Assembly (NCBI RefSeq): GCF_029338295.1 | Contig: NZ_CP119791.1 | Location: 1,674,001 to 1,738,000, forward strand | DNA: 64,000 nucleotides | Reading direction: 5' to 3' | From: Haladaptatus sp. QDMS2 | Lineage (GTDB): Archaea; Halobacteriota; Halobacteria; Halobacteriales; Halococcaceae | Shown: piece by piece, positions 41,249-48,870 of the stretch | How the letters are laid out: each line of letters starts with the position of its first letter | Numbering within the stretch: position 1 is the first letter of the stretch | Made by a program: the position numbers and the translations under genes | Notes under the pieces: model-generated | Seen by the model: only the letters and a program-made list of their open reading frames with translations | The model's database searches: none | What the model was told of the DNA's origin: nothing

Positions 41249-41986
41249 GTGAAAATTGGCGTGCTCACACAGCCGGCGGTCGACGACACGCTCGCCGAGG
41301 CCATCGCCGCAGCCGGCGGCGACCCCGTCTCCGTGACCCCAGATACCCTCTCTGCGGTGGACGCAGTCGTGACCGTCGGGGAAGCCCAACTGCTCGCACT
41401 CGCCACCGAGTCGCGGTCGGTTCCCATTCTCCCGATAGACGCGGCCCCAGGCGTCCAGACCGTAGACCGGACAGACGCGACAGCCGCCCTCGAACGACTC
41501 GTGACTGGCGAGTTCGAAACCCAGCCCGTTCCACTGCTCGAAGTCACCGTCGGTGAGCGAACTGTGTGCGCGCTGCGCGACGTGATGCTCGTGACGACCG
41601 AACCGGCCCGTATCTCGGAGTACGCCATCGACAGCCACGGCGAGCGCGTCGCGGCGTTTCGCGCAGACGGCGTCGTCGTCGCCACGCCCGCGGGCAGCCA
41701 CGGCTACGCGCGCGCTGCGGGCGGGTCGGTGCTCGCACCCGGCGAACAGGTGAGCGTCGTCCCCGTCTCGCCGTTCGCCATCGACATGGACCAGTGGGTG
41801 CTCCCGATGGCCGGCCTCTCGCTCTCGGTGGTGCGCGACGAGGCAGAAGTCGAATTACTCGCCGATACACGCCGTGAGATGGTGGTTCCGCCCGGGACGA
41901 CGGTTTCTATCGCCCCGAACGGCACGCTTCCGGTCGCGGTCGTCACAGAAAGCCGCCCCGCGCTGACCGCCTCATCGGCCCGGTAG
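41249..41986 (+). CDS. NAD kinase-like protein lacking the GGDG motif
   Basis: The protein has 245 residues from the GTG at 41249, preceded by GGAGGTG about five bases upstream. The C-terminal half has the NAD-kinase fold pattern: ISEYAIDSHGERVAAFRADG, then VVVATPAGSHGYARAAGGSV, equal to the TPTGSTAY motif of NAD kinases with changes, and VVPVSPFAIDMDQWVLPM. The N-terminal GGDGT motif, which binds the phosphates and is essential for catalysis, is replaced by VVTVGEAQLLAL. It is therefore likely either an inactive or a differently acting paralogue. A functional NAD kinase should be encoded elsewhere. Residue identity of any bound nucleotide is unknown. Confidence 0.82.
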   Translation: MKIGVLTQPAVDDTLAEAIAAAGGDPVSVTPDTLSAVDAVVTVGEAQLLALATESRSVPILPIDAAPGVQTVDRTDATAALERLVTGEFETQPVPLLEVTVGERTVCALRDVMLVTTEPARISEYAIDSHGERVAAFRADGVVVATPAGSHGYARAAGGSVLAPGEQVSVVPVSPFAIDMDQWVLPMAGLSLSVVRDEAEVELLADTRREMVVPPGTTVSIAPNGTLPVAVVTESRPALTASSAR

Positions 41987-42017
41987 ATTGGAAAACTTCT
42001 AATGGGTAACGGACTGA

Positions 42018-42467
42018 ATGACGCGTATGCAAACCCTAGCGATGTTTGGTCCGCTTGACACCATCCTCGCTCCCATCATCCCGTTCGTCGTGCTCGGGCT
42101 CCTGGTGGCGAACATGGTGACGCGGGTTCTCGCACACCGTTCCTACGTCAAACAGAACAACGAGGGCGGCGCAGAGTCCATCACCCGCTCTACGGTACAC
42201 ACCGCGACGACGTTCCTGCTCATCCTCGCGACGTTCTACTACCTGACCGTCGATTCCTACGCCGGCCTCGTCTCCGGCGTCCTCATCCTCGGGATGGTCG
42301 TGAGCGACTTCTTCGAGTTCGAGGCACGGCTGGTCGAAGCCCGCCGCGAAGTCCCACTCGACACGCCAAAGAGCGCGATTGCCGCGTCCGTCCTCGCGCT
42401 GCTGTACGTCGCCTTCCAGACGCTGTTCTTCATCGTCGAACCGTTCTGGCAAGCAATCGTCGGCTAA
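42018..42467 (+). CDS. Conserved haloarchaeal membrane protein of unknown function
   Basis: The protein has 149 residues. Four hydrophobic stretches are visible: LAPIIPFVVLGLLVANMVTR, ATTFLLILATFYYLTV, LVSGVLILGMVVSDFF and AASVLALLYVAFQTLFFIV. Between helices two and three lies a polar turn rich in Ser and Thr. The N-terminus could begin at 42018 or 42027 (MQTLAMFG). The segment SHRSYVKQNNEGGAESITRS is a cytoplasmic-looking loop. No function is recognised, and there is no operon partner. A 365-base gene-free region follows. Confidence 0.72.
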   Translation: MTRMQTLAMFGPLDTILAPIIPFVVLGLLVANMVTRVLAHRSYVKQNNEGGAESITRSTVHTATTFLLILATFYYLTVDSYAGLVSGVLILGMVVSDFFEFEARLVEARREVPLDTPKSAIAASVLALLYVAFQTLFFIVEPFWQAIVG

Positions 42468-42832
42468 TCGGGTACCCGCTTTTTCGTTTCTCACTACCCT
42501 GAGCGACGGCGCTGTGTTACTCCGACGGCGCGGTTGGTACGAGTAGCTCCCGATTGCCTCCCGCAGACAGCGCTCTAGCGTCAGCTCCCCCCGTCACACC
42601 ACTCGACGCAAACCCCATACTGGCTGCCCGTCTGAGCTACTCGCCGTGTGGCCGAGGAGAGTCTGCCTCGTGAGAAGAGATCCGTGAGACAGCCACTGTG
42701 AGCGTCCGGCAGCTCGCTCGTGACCACGTGGTGCGCGTAGTCGCCATCACGAGCCACCGCGCTGCAGAACCAGTCCCCATCGCTCGACGAGCCGATGGCT
42801 CACCGGACGAGCACAAAGAGAGAAAGACCGTG
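42468..42832. other. Gene-free region between membrane gene and bc operon end
   Basis: No frame in this 365-base stretch looks like coding sequence, and I recognise no known RNA. It contains an inverted repeat, CGAGTAGCTC at 42540-42549 and GAGCTACTCG at 42634-42643, 84 bases apart, and two near-copies of GACGGCGC close together at about 42503 and 42521. These could be part of a structured RNA. Alternatively the region is a decayed gene, or simply the convergent 3' ends of two transcripts. Confidence 0.4.
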
Positions 42833-43105
42833 TTAATCTGCCTTCGCGCGCTCTGCGCGAGAGGCGCGATACTGGTTCACTGCCGGGATGATGACCCAGA
42901 AGGTGAGCGCGCCGAGGATTGCGAACCAGAAGAACGCGTCTCGGAGGTAGACGGCCATCGTTCCGTACAGGTCGAGTTCCTCCGGGGTTGGTCCAACAAG
43001 TTGGGCACCCTCGAAGTGGGGCGTGTTGTACCACCCTGCGAGCACCATCCAGAGGAGGCCAGCACCCGTGAAGATGCCAAGCCCCTTCGCGAATTCGTCA
43101 GCCAT
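42833..43105 (-). CDS. Small membrane protein, last gene of the cytochrome bc operon
   Basis: The protein has 90 residues from the ATG at 43105, overlapping the previous gene by eight bases. Two hydrophobic helices are visible (GLGIFTGAGLLWMVLAGWY and FFWFAILGALTFWVIIPAV), the loop between them being acidic. The C-terminus is basic and acidic (QYRASRAERAKAD). Small proteins like this accompany bc operons in haloarchaea. They are expected to be accessory subunits without a heme. No histidine pair for heme binding exists here. The function within the complex is not known to me. Confidence 0.75.
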   Translation of the reverse strand: MADEFAKGLGIFTGAGLLWMVLAGWYNTPHFEGAQLVGPTPEELDLYGTMAVYLRDAFFWFAILGALTFWVIIPAVNQYRASRAERAKAD

Positions 43106-43424
43106 TATCTGCAGGTTCGTCGGCGTCGTCTTTAGACTTTCCCATTCCCTGAGCGCGAAACCGCGTCGAGAAGGCGTAGACGACGGCCCCGAGTGCAATC
43201 AATCCGATACCCGCGAGCGCGATGGGGACGTTCACCTCCTCTGCCGACAGCGACGACTGCTGCGTCGCCACGTCGAGGACGAGAAATCCCCCGACGACGG
43301 CGAGTACCGCGAACAGCGTCGAGAACACGGTGACGGTCTTGTACAGGCGAATCGGGACCTCGATGTCCCGTGCGCGTCGCTCTTCGGACGCTGACTCCGG
43401 CGATGGCTCATCGGTTGGTGGCAT
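43098..43424 (-). CDS. Small membrane protein of the cytochrome bc operon
   Basis: The protein has 108 residues. Two membrane helices are predicted (TVFSTLFAVLAVVGGFLVL and VPIALAGIGLIALGAVVYAF) after an acidic N-terminus (MPPTDEPSPESASEERRARD). The tail QGMGKSKDDADEPADNG is charged. It lies 23 bases after the stop of the cytochrome b C-terminal subunit gene, and the next gene overlaps its end by eight bases. It should be a subunit or assembly factor of the complex, judged by position only. Confidence 0.76.
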   Translation of the reverse strand: MPPTDEPSPESASEERRARDIEVPIRLYKTVTVFSTLFAVLAVVGGFLVLDVATQQSSLSAEEVNVPIALAGIGLIALGAVVYAFSTRFRAQGMGKSKDDADEPADNG

Positions 43425-43447
43425 TGACAGAATGTGAGAAAACCGGG

Positions 43448-44206
43448 TTACCGCGGCGGCCGCAGGCGGTAGTACCGGCGATTGAGTTCGAACATGTAGC
43501 CCTCTCGCATGGCCTTCAACACCGCGTAGGTGATGAAGCCGGCGACGAACGGCACGAGGAACGTCAGGTCGAACAGCAGGTTCGCGTCCATCGGGACGAG
43601 GTTCTTCACGGAGAGGACGCTCACCGTAAACGCGAACACGACGCCGAATACACCGACGGCAGCCCAGAAGGGCTCCTCGACGGGACGGCGTGCGCTGCCT
43701 TTGTTCAGGAACGGGACGATGGCGATTACTCCGACCACGACCAGGTTCGCGACCACACCGTAGGTGCGGTCTGCCATCAACTTCGTCCCACCGAGGATGG
43801 CGAGGTCAGGGTTGAGCGGACCGAGCTTCAGCAGCCCGAACGACCAGTAGAGATACCAGTCGGGCAGGATAATCGCCGGCGTGGTACTCGGGTTGGCCGG
43901 CGGGCCGATGTGTGGTGGGAGCGTCGCCGAGAGGAACAGCAACATCCCGCTGAAGAACGCGACCAGCGAGAGGTTCCGAATCATCTCGTGGGGCCACGCG
44001 GGGAAGCCGAGCACGTCGCGTTCGACGTAACTCGACGCCATGCGCAGGTCCTGGTCCTCGCGGCGGGCGCGCTCGAAGTATTCGTAGGTCAGCCGGGAGA
44101 GACCCTCGGTGCGCTGTTTGCGCTCCAGCCACGTTGGCGTCTCATCGTCCGGCGGGACGATGCCAGTGCCGTCGGTTCTGACTTCCGTGTCGTTGTTGTC
44201 GCTCAT
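43448..44206 (-). CDS. Cytochrome bc complex, cytochrome b C-terminal (PetD-like) subunit
   Basis: The protein has 252 residues. The N-terminus is charged (TWLERKQRTEGLSRLTYEYF). The membrane part has HEMIRNLSLVAFFSGMLLF, ILPDWYLYWSFGLLKLGPLN, with the PEWYL-like quinol-site motif in altered form (PDWYL), then LVVVGVIAIVPFLNKGS. This is the PEWY loop of cytochrome b, normally PEWY, here PDWY, a variation seen in some bacteria and archaea. The C-terminal helix is DLTFLVPFVAGFITYAVL. It corresponds to subunit IV of b6f-type complexes, so cytochrome b is split as in that family. The start is four bases after the cytochrome b gene. Confidence 0.9.
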   Translation of the reverse strand: MSDNNDTEVRTDGTGIVPPDDETPTWLERKQRTEGLSRLTYEYFERARREDQDLRMASSYVERDVLGFPAWPHEMIRNLSLVAFFSGMLLFLSATLPPHIGPPANPSTTPAIILPDWYLYWSFGLLKLGPLNPDLAILGGTKLMADRTYGVVANLVVVGVIAIVPFLNKGSARRPVEEPFWAAVGVFGVVFAFTVSVLSVKNLVPMDANLLFDLTFLVPFVAGFITYAVLKAMREGYMFELNRRYYRLRPPR

Positions 44207-44210
44207 GGTC

Positions 44211-45005
44211 TTAGTGTGGCTCTGCGATACCCTGCATCCAGACGATGCCGATGTGGAGCGCGATGACCGCGGTCACCACGAACGGCAACAGGAAGACGTG
44301 CAGGATGTACATTCGCTGGAGCGTTGCCTGCCCGAGGGTGAACCCACCGAACAGGAGCTGTGCGGCCCACTCGCCGACGAGCGGGATGGACAGGGCCATC
44401 TCCACACCGATCTGGCCGGCCCAGAAGGCAAGCTGGTCCCACGGGAGGAGGTAGCCGGTGTACCCGAACACCAGCGTCAGGCTGATGAGGATGATGCCGA
44501 TAATCCAGTTGAGTTCACGCGGTTCCTTGTACGCGCCCGTGAAGTAGACACGGAGCATGTGCAGGAACACGGCGGCCACCATCACCTGGGCGGACCATCG
44601 GTGAATCGACCGCAGCATGAACCCGAAGTTCAGGTCCTGCATGATGAACACGATGGAGTTGTACGCCGTCGAGGGGTCGCCCGCCGTCGCGGGGGCGTAG
44701 TAGAACCCGAGCAGCGCGCCGCTTATCGCGGCGGCCACGTACGCCAACGTCGAGAAACTCCCGAGGGCGTACAGCGGGTACCAGTACCAGAATTTGTTGT
44801 CCAGATTGTACTGCTCGGTGTGGGACTTTGGCATCTGCATGTTGACCTTGTAGTACAGGTCTTCGAGCAGTTCCAGGTAGTCCACGAGCCGCAGGCGCTG
44901 GTCGAGCCAGATGAGTACCGTGAGGTACGTCTGCTCGACCGTCGTCAGGTCGCGTTCGCGCATCCACGCGCCGTGGTCCATTTCGTCTTTACGTTCGAGA
45001 CTCAT
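44211..45005 (-). CDS. Cytochrome b, N-terminal (b6-type) subunit
   Basis: The protein has 264 residues with about four core membrane helices. Heme ligands are seen in helix B (SIHRWSAQVMVAAVFLHMLR) and helix D (ILHVFLLPFVVTAVIALHIG). The histidines of helix D are separated by 14 residues, which is the b6-type spacing rather than the 13 of mitochondrial cytochrome b. Other conserved parts are GALLGFYYAPATAGDPSTAY and GYLLPWDQLAFWAGQIG (the quinol-site loop). With Rieske and PetD-like genes adjacent, this is a split b6f-type quinol oxidase handing electrons to halocyanin. Menaquinol is the likely donor, by what is known of haloarchaea. Confidence 0.93.
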   Translation of the reverse strand: MSLERKDEMDHGAWMRERDLTTVEQTYLTVLIWLDQRLRLVDYLELLEDLYYKVNMQMPKSHTEQYNLDNKFWYWYPLYALGSFSTLAYVAAAISGALLGFYYAPATAGDPSTAYNSIVFIMQDLNFGFMLRSIHRWSAQVMVAAVFLHMLRVYFTGAYKEPRELNWIIGIILISLTLVFGYTGYLLPWDQLAFWAGQIGVEMALSIPLVGEWAAQLLFGGFTLGQATLQRMYILHVFLLPFVVTAVIALHIGIVWMQGIAEPH

Positions 45006-45007
45006 CG

Positions 45008-45871
45008 TTAGTTATCCGGGCGTGGCAGTGCCACGAATGATTTCTTGATCGTGCTGAACGGGTCGTACACCGACTGGTGGCACTGACAGTACACGCGGTC
45101 CTCTGCGCCGAACTTCGAACTGTCGCCGAACGCCTTGAACGCGGGCACACAGCAGAAGTGCGTACACTTGTCGAGCCAGGCGATGAAGCCCTCGGCGGTG
45201 GAGGCACGCAGCCACTCTGCGAACTCGCCCTCGCCGCTCTCGACTTTGTCGAGGATGCGCTTGCTGCGGAGTACCTGAATCGGAATCTGCTCCTGGGGCG
45301 AGACGCCCTCGGAGCGCCACGTCCCCATGGCCGGTTTGCCGAGGCCGCTCGCACCGATGCCATTGCCCCACGATTCGTAGTCCTGGAAGTCGTCGATGTG
45401 GATTTTGTCGCCGCCAGAGTAGGTGCTCGATTGCCACTCGTACGGGGGCGATCCCGTCGAGCGGAAGAAGTTGTCCTGGTCTGCCGCTGGTTGGATGCCG
45501 GGCAGTGACTGGGCTCCGCAGTACTGGAACCACTCAGAGGAGTACGTCTCCCCACCAAGTTCCATCTCCGCGACCGTGATTTCTCGACCCTGCACCGTTC
45601 GCGTCTCTGGCTCCGGCCAGACTCCCTTGATGAAGCCTTCGGAGTCGATTTCGATGGGTATCTGCGGCATGCCACGAGGCGCGGGGCCGTCCGTGTTCTC
45701 GATGCCGAGATACTGTATGATACCACCACCGGCACCGGTCGGCGCGGTCGCCGAGTTGAGTGCCGCGACCCCGCCGGTTCCGACGCTGGCGAGAGTCGCA
45801 CTCCCGACGACGCCCTTGACGAAGCGCCGTCGGCCTGATTCAGTTGGATATTTGTCGTCGTCTACTGGCAT
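45008..45871 (-). CDS. Rieske 2Fe-2S protein of the bc complex
   Basis: The protein has 287 residues. A twin-arginine-like N-terminus (SGRRRFVKGVVGSATLASVG) leads into a membrane helix. The Rieske ligands lie near the C-terminus, in two boxes: CTHFCCVP with Cys and His, and CQCHQSVYDP with Cys and His. The usual second-box sequence is CPCHGS, so the Gln-Ser forms here are slightly unusual but seen elsewhere in archaea. A long inserted segment (about residues 60-210) has no counterpart in short Rieske proteins. It moves electrons from quinol to the copper carrier outside the membrane. It ends four bases before the cytochrome b start. Confidence 0.92.
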   Translation of the reverse strand: MPVDDDKYPTESGRRRFVKGVVGSATLASVGTGGVAALNSATAPTGAGGGIIQYLGIENTDGPAPRGMPQIPIEIDSEGFIKGVWPEPETRTVQGREITVAEMELGGETYSSEWFQYCGAQSLPGIQPAADQDNFFRSTGSPPYEWQSSTYSGGDKIHIDDFQDYESWGNGIGASGLGKPAMGTWRSEGVSPQEQIPIQVLRSKRILDKVESGEGEFAEWLRASTAEGFIAWLDKCTHFCCVPAFKAFGDSSKFGAEDRVYCQCHQSVYDPFSTIKKSFVALPRPDN

Positions 45872-45874
45872 AGG

Positions 45875-46273
45875 TTACCTCTTGTAGTATGGATAGACTG
45901 CGCGTTTGATGCTCTCCCACGGACCTTCGTCGGAGAAACCGGAGCCATACATGTCCTCTTCTTTGATGTAGAGGTCCTCCCACTTCCGACGCCGTTTCTT
46001 CACAATCATGACGTCAGGGAGAAACTCCTTGCGGTAGAGCATGAGAATGAACGCGAGGTCGATGAAGATGACCGACAACACGCCCCCAAGGAACATGCTC
46101 CCGAGCCCGGTCTGGTCTGCCGACGACCAGCCGGTAAGCAAGCCAAACACGAACAGGCCGACGAACGCGACTTCGATGACCGTCAGCAGGACGATTGCGA
46201 TTGCTGCGGCGGTGCTCTCGCGGGCTGGTTCGTAGCGGTGGATGTCACCGTAACTGCTCTCTGATGAACTCAT
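45875..46273 (-). CDS. Small membrane protein between halocyanin and Rieske genes
   Basis: The protein has 132 residues. Two hydrophobic helices are visible, AAIAIVLLTVIEVAFVGLFV and MFLGGVLSVIFIDLAFILML. The N-terminus is charged and serine-rich. The C-terminus is soluble and rich in charged residues (KKRRRKWEDLYIKEEDMYGSG). No heme, iron or copper ligand set is visible, so it is a structural or assembly protein for the bc complex by context. Its stop lies three bases before the Rieske start. The haloarchaeal family is widespread in this position, I believe, but I do not name it. Confidence 0.75.
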   Translation of the reverse strand: MSSSESSYGDIHRYEPARESTAAAIAIVLLTVIEVAFVGLFVFGLLTGWSSADQTGLGSMFLGGVLSVIFIDLAFILMLYRKEFLPDVMIVKKRRRKWEDLYIKEEDMYGSGFSDEGPWESIKRAVYPYYKR

Positions 46274-46276
46274 GGG

Positions 46277-46930
46277 TTAGTTACCTCCCTTCGCGTGTGG
46301 CGATTCGCCGTATTTGAGCAGGAAGAACGTGTAGATGAGCGAAACGACGAGCATCAGAATCGTCGCGATACCCACGAAGTGCGCCTGAATCGGCACACCC
46401 ATCTCTTCTGCGTCGATTTCGACTTCACCGCCCGTTGGCGGTGCACCCGACTCGTTGACGATGATTTCGCCGACCATGCCGGAGGCCTGGTGGGGCTGGC
46501 AGTGGTACGCGTAGGTACCGGTCGTCTCGAAGGTATGTTCGTATTCGAACCCCGAGTTTTCGAGTGGTTCGTGGCCTCCCCAGTTCGCGCCGTCGGGTTG
46601 GCTGTCGACGACGATGTTGTGGTTGTCCGACTCCCAGACGAACGTCACGGTCGTCCCGGGCGAGGCGTAGAGCGGTTCGTCGGTGCCGGGGGTGAACACG
46701 AGGTCACCACCGGGGCCGACGGTGACGGTTTTCGAGCCGCCACCGCCGCCACCGCCGCCGCTGCCTCCGTCCGTGCTGTTGTTGCCCGCTCCTGGCGTCG
46801 TCGTTCCCTCGCCAGAGGAGCTATTGTTGGAGGATGTGGGCTCCTCCTGGGCCACAGCGGGGGCAGCGCCGACGACGGCGGTACCGCCTGCAACACCGCT
46901 GGCGGTCAGTAGAAAGTCCCGTCGCTTCAT
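46277..46930 (-). CDS. Halocyanin (blue copper protein) leading the bc operon
   Basis: The protein has 217 residues from the ATG at 46930. The signal is twin-arginine-like (MKRRDFLLTASGVAGGTAVV), followed by a Ser/Asn/Gly-rich linker. The copper domain matches that of the protein at 36910: DNHNIVVDSQP for the first His, and YHCQPHQASGM for Cys, His and Met. A C-terminal membrane helix (FVGIATILMLVVSLIYTFFL) anchors it. It should accept electrons from the Rieske centre in this same operon. A TATA-like TTTATAC about 30 bases upstream of the ATG (46958-46965) suggests a leaderless start. It is the first gene of the six-gene cluster running down to 42833. Confidence 0.94.
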   Translation of the reverse strand: MKRRDFLLTASGVAGGTAVVGAAPAVAQEEPTSSNNSSSGEGTTTPGAGNNSTDGGSGGGGGGGGSKTVTVGPGGDLVFTPGTDEPLYASPGTTVTFVWESDNHNIVVDSQPDGANWGGHEPLENSGFEYEHTFETTGTYAYHCQPHQASGMVGEIIVNESGAPPTGGEVEIDAEEMGVPIQAHFVGIATILMLVVSLIYTFFLLKYGESPHAKGGN

Positions 46931-47075
46931 GTACGGTTGGGACTCAGTACCCGGTTTGTATAAACCCACCGAATACGGGTGTCGGGGCCTATACATCGGG
47001 GTGTAACATTGGCGCAGAAACACCACCATGAGGCGCCGGAACAGTCAACCATTCGACAATAGCGTGTGAGTCCCC

Positions 47076-48014
47076 TCACGAGGAGGTGTTCTCTGAGCGT
47101 TCCGGTTCGGTGGTTCCGTCCAGTTCTCGCGCCCGGCGCGCTGCCTGCAAGCGGTCCCGCCATTCTGCTGGCAGCGATTCGGGGTAGGACCCCGATTCGA
47201 CGTCGAGCGACCGCAACCGCTCGCGATACTCCTCGGCCCGGAACCGGTCTGAGAGGCGGGCGTTCGCCACGATAACCGAGAGGAAGAAGCCGAAGGCGAC
47301 GAAGCCGAGGCCGACGATGATGGTGAGCAGGATGGCCCGACCGACGGGGAACAGCGTCAGTTCGCCGACTGGCGTCCCGCAGACGAACCCGTCACCGCCC
47401 GGAGCGGGCGAACAGAATCGTGGGAGCAGCGGGTCGTAGATGAACGGCCCGACGAGGAGGACGAGCCCCGCGAGCAGGTTCAACCCGCCGACGGTGAGCA
47501 GTATCGTGTTACCGAGTTTGCCGGACCCCTCGCGGACGTCCTCGGGTCGGGGAAGTGCTCGTCCCTCAGGAGCGACGTGCGGCTCGTAGTCGTCCATCGC
47601 ACAGAGGGCGACGGTGGGCTTTACGTCCCGGAGCACCGTCCCGCTCCCCTCGACGCTGCCGTCCGAGTAGACGACGGCGTATCCCTCGTCAGAATAGGCG
47701 AGCAGGCACTCTTGCCCGTCGTCGCGGACGCGCTGGACGCGGGCGAACACCTCGCGGACGGCGATTTGCCAGCGAAGGTCTGACTCTACGCGGGCGAGGA
47801 GCTCTTCGCCCGTAATCCACGAATCTGCGTCGAAGGCAACGTCCCACTCCTCGGGCGTCATCTTCGCCATGTCCGCGGGCCCGAAGTTCTCGAAGTCGTA
47901 CTTCGCTTCGACCCGTCTGCGGAGTTCCTCTACTGACGGTGCCTCCTCGTCCGCCGACGAGGAGTCCTGCGTCTCGTCGGGTTCGTCGGCGCCCGTGGAA
48001 CGAGCATCTCCCAT
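47076..48014 (-). CDS. Membrane protein with a charged cytoplasmic domain, unknown function
   Basis: The protein has 312 residues from the ATG at 48014. The first 190 residues are soluble and acidic, with EEAPSVEELRRRVEAKYDFE and an apparent domain around MTPEEWDVAFDADSWITGEE. Then follow two membrane helices (LGNTILLTVGGLNLLAGLVLLV and ILLTIIVGLGFVAFGFFLSVI). The C-terminal basic helix (YRERLRSLDVESGSYPE) is soluble. It lies upstream of the bc operon on the same strand, about 145 bases from the halocyanin start. Proteins of this type are found next to bc operons in other haloarchaea. A link to the complex is inferred by position only. Confidence 0.72.
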   Translation of the reverse strand: MGDARSTGADEPDETQDSSSADEEAPSVEELRRRVEAKYDFENFGPADMAKMTPEEWDVAFDADSWITGEELLARVESDLRWQIAVREVFARVQRVRDDGQECLLAYSDEGYAVVYSDGSVEGSGTVLRDVKPTVALCAMDDYEPHVAPEGRALPRPEDVREGSGKLGNTILLTVGGLNLLAGLVLLVGPFIYDPLLPRFCSPAPGGDGFVCGTPVGELTLFPVGRAILLTIIVGLGFVAFGFFLSVIVANARLSDRFRAEEYRERLRSLDVESGSYPESLPAEWRDRLQAARRARELDGTTEPERSENTSS

Positions 48015-48114
48015 TTCCGTGAAAGTTAGGCGTCGACCGGTAAACGCTTTCCGAACCCCCGTTCCAGCGGCTGGTTTCGCCACGTTTTAGCGCGTCGCGT
48101 CGCTACGAACGGTA

Positions 48115-48606
48115 ATGCTCGGCCTGCCGGATGCCACGATTGCGGCCGTGGCTGCCCTCCTCGTGACGCTCAGTTTTCCGTTCTACCTCTACGGCGCGTG
48201 GATAATGATCGACGCAGAAGAGGTGACGTGGGGCGTTCTCACCTACCACCTCAAATTCATCTTCGTCGGGCTTACGCTGAACACCGTCCCCGTCGTGTTC
48301 TGGATGGTTCCCCGCCTGTTCGAACAGTTCGACGGCTTCGCCGCGTTTCACGCCTTTCTCGGCCTGCAAGCCTACGCGATGCTTCTCTTTGCGCTCACGG
48401 GTATCGTCCGCATCTTCCAGGCGAAGTACAAACACAACCTCTACCACGACTACGACGAGAACGTGTTGCTCTCTGAAATCGGCTCGGAGAAGATGGACTT
48501 CTGGCGTAAACGCCTTCGAATCGGCGTCTTCGGCTACGTGATATTCTGGATTTTCGCGTGGGTTGTCGGGATGGCTCGGTTCGTCACGAAGTACCAGTTC
48601 TTCTGA
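48115..48606 (+). CDS. Four-helix membrane protein near the bc operon
   Basis: The protein has 163 residues with four hydrophobic helices (IAAVAALLVTLSFPFYLYGA, FIFVGLTLNTVPVVFWMVP, FLGLQAYAMLLFALTGIVR and FGYVIFWIFAWVVGMARFV). Several histidines are near the membrane surface: THYHL-like TYHLKFIFVG, AFHAFLGLQAY and HNLYHDYDE. Such histidines could bind heme b, as in small quinone-linked cytochromes. That is a possibility only. It is divergent from the preceding gene, with a 100-base spacer, and next to the bc operon, which raises interest. Confidence 0.72.
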   Translation: MLGLPDATIAAVAALLVTLSFPFYLYGAWIMIDAEEVTWGVLTYHLKFIFVGLTLNTVPVVFWMVPRLFEQFDGFAAFHAFLGLQAYAMLLFALTGIVRIFQAKYKHNLYHDYDENVLLSEIGSEKMDFWRKRLRIGVFGYVIFWIFAWVVGMARFVTKYQFF

Positions 48607-48616
48607 GTGGTCCGGT

Positions 48617-48823
48617 TCACACCCCGTCCGCGAGCGTCAATCCGAGGTAGGAACCGGCGACCATGATGAGAAACTGCTCTACAGCCTCACGCGGCGTTCC
48701 GATTGGAAAAATTTCGAAGAGAGTGAGGTCCACGACGAGCGCCACGAGTGAGACGACACAGACGAACCCGAACCGCCGCAGGCTGACCCACTCGGAGGCG
48801 AGCACCCGCGCTGGTACTGACAT
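48617..48823 (-). CDS. Small membrane protein of unknown function
   Basis: The protein has 68 residues from the ATG at 48823. Two hydrophobic segments (FVCVVSLVALVVDLTLFEIF and FLIMVAGSYLGLTLADGV) are joined by a short acidic turn. No relatives are recognised. It is convergent with the four-helix gene and 47 bases upstream of nothing on its own strand except the endonuclease III gene, which ends shortly before its start. Confidence 0.5.
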   Translation of the reverse strand: MSVPARVLASEWVSLRRFGFVCVVSLVALVVDLTLFEIFPIGTPREAVEQFLIMVAGSYLGLTLADGV

Positions 48824-48870
48824 GGATGAGTAGTTAGCCGGTTGACATGGACCGGGAAAACGGTTCTGAC

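Noticed and set aside
42468-42832. RNase P RNA in the gene-free region
   Set aside because: None of the conserved core motifs of archaeal RNase P RNA could be found on either strand. The region is also short for it.
42698-43135. A plus-strand frame over the end of the bc operon
   Set aside because: It is the complement of two small membrane protein genes whose overlap and position fit the operon.
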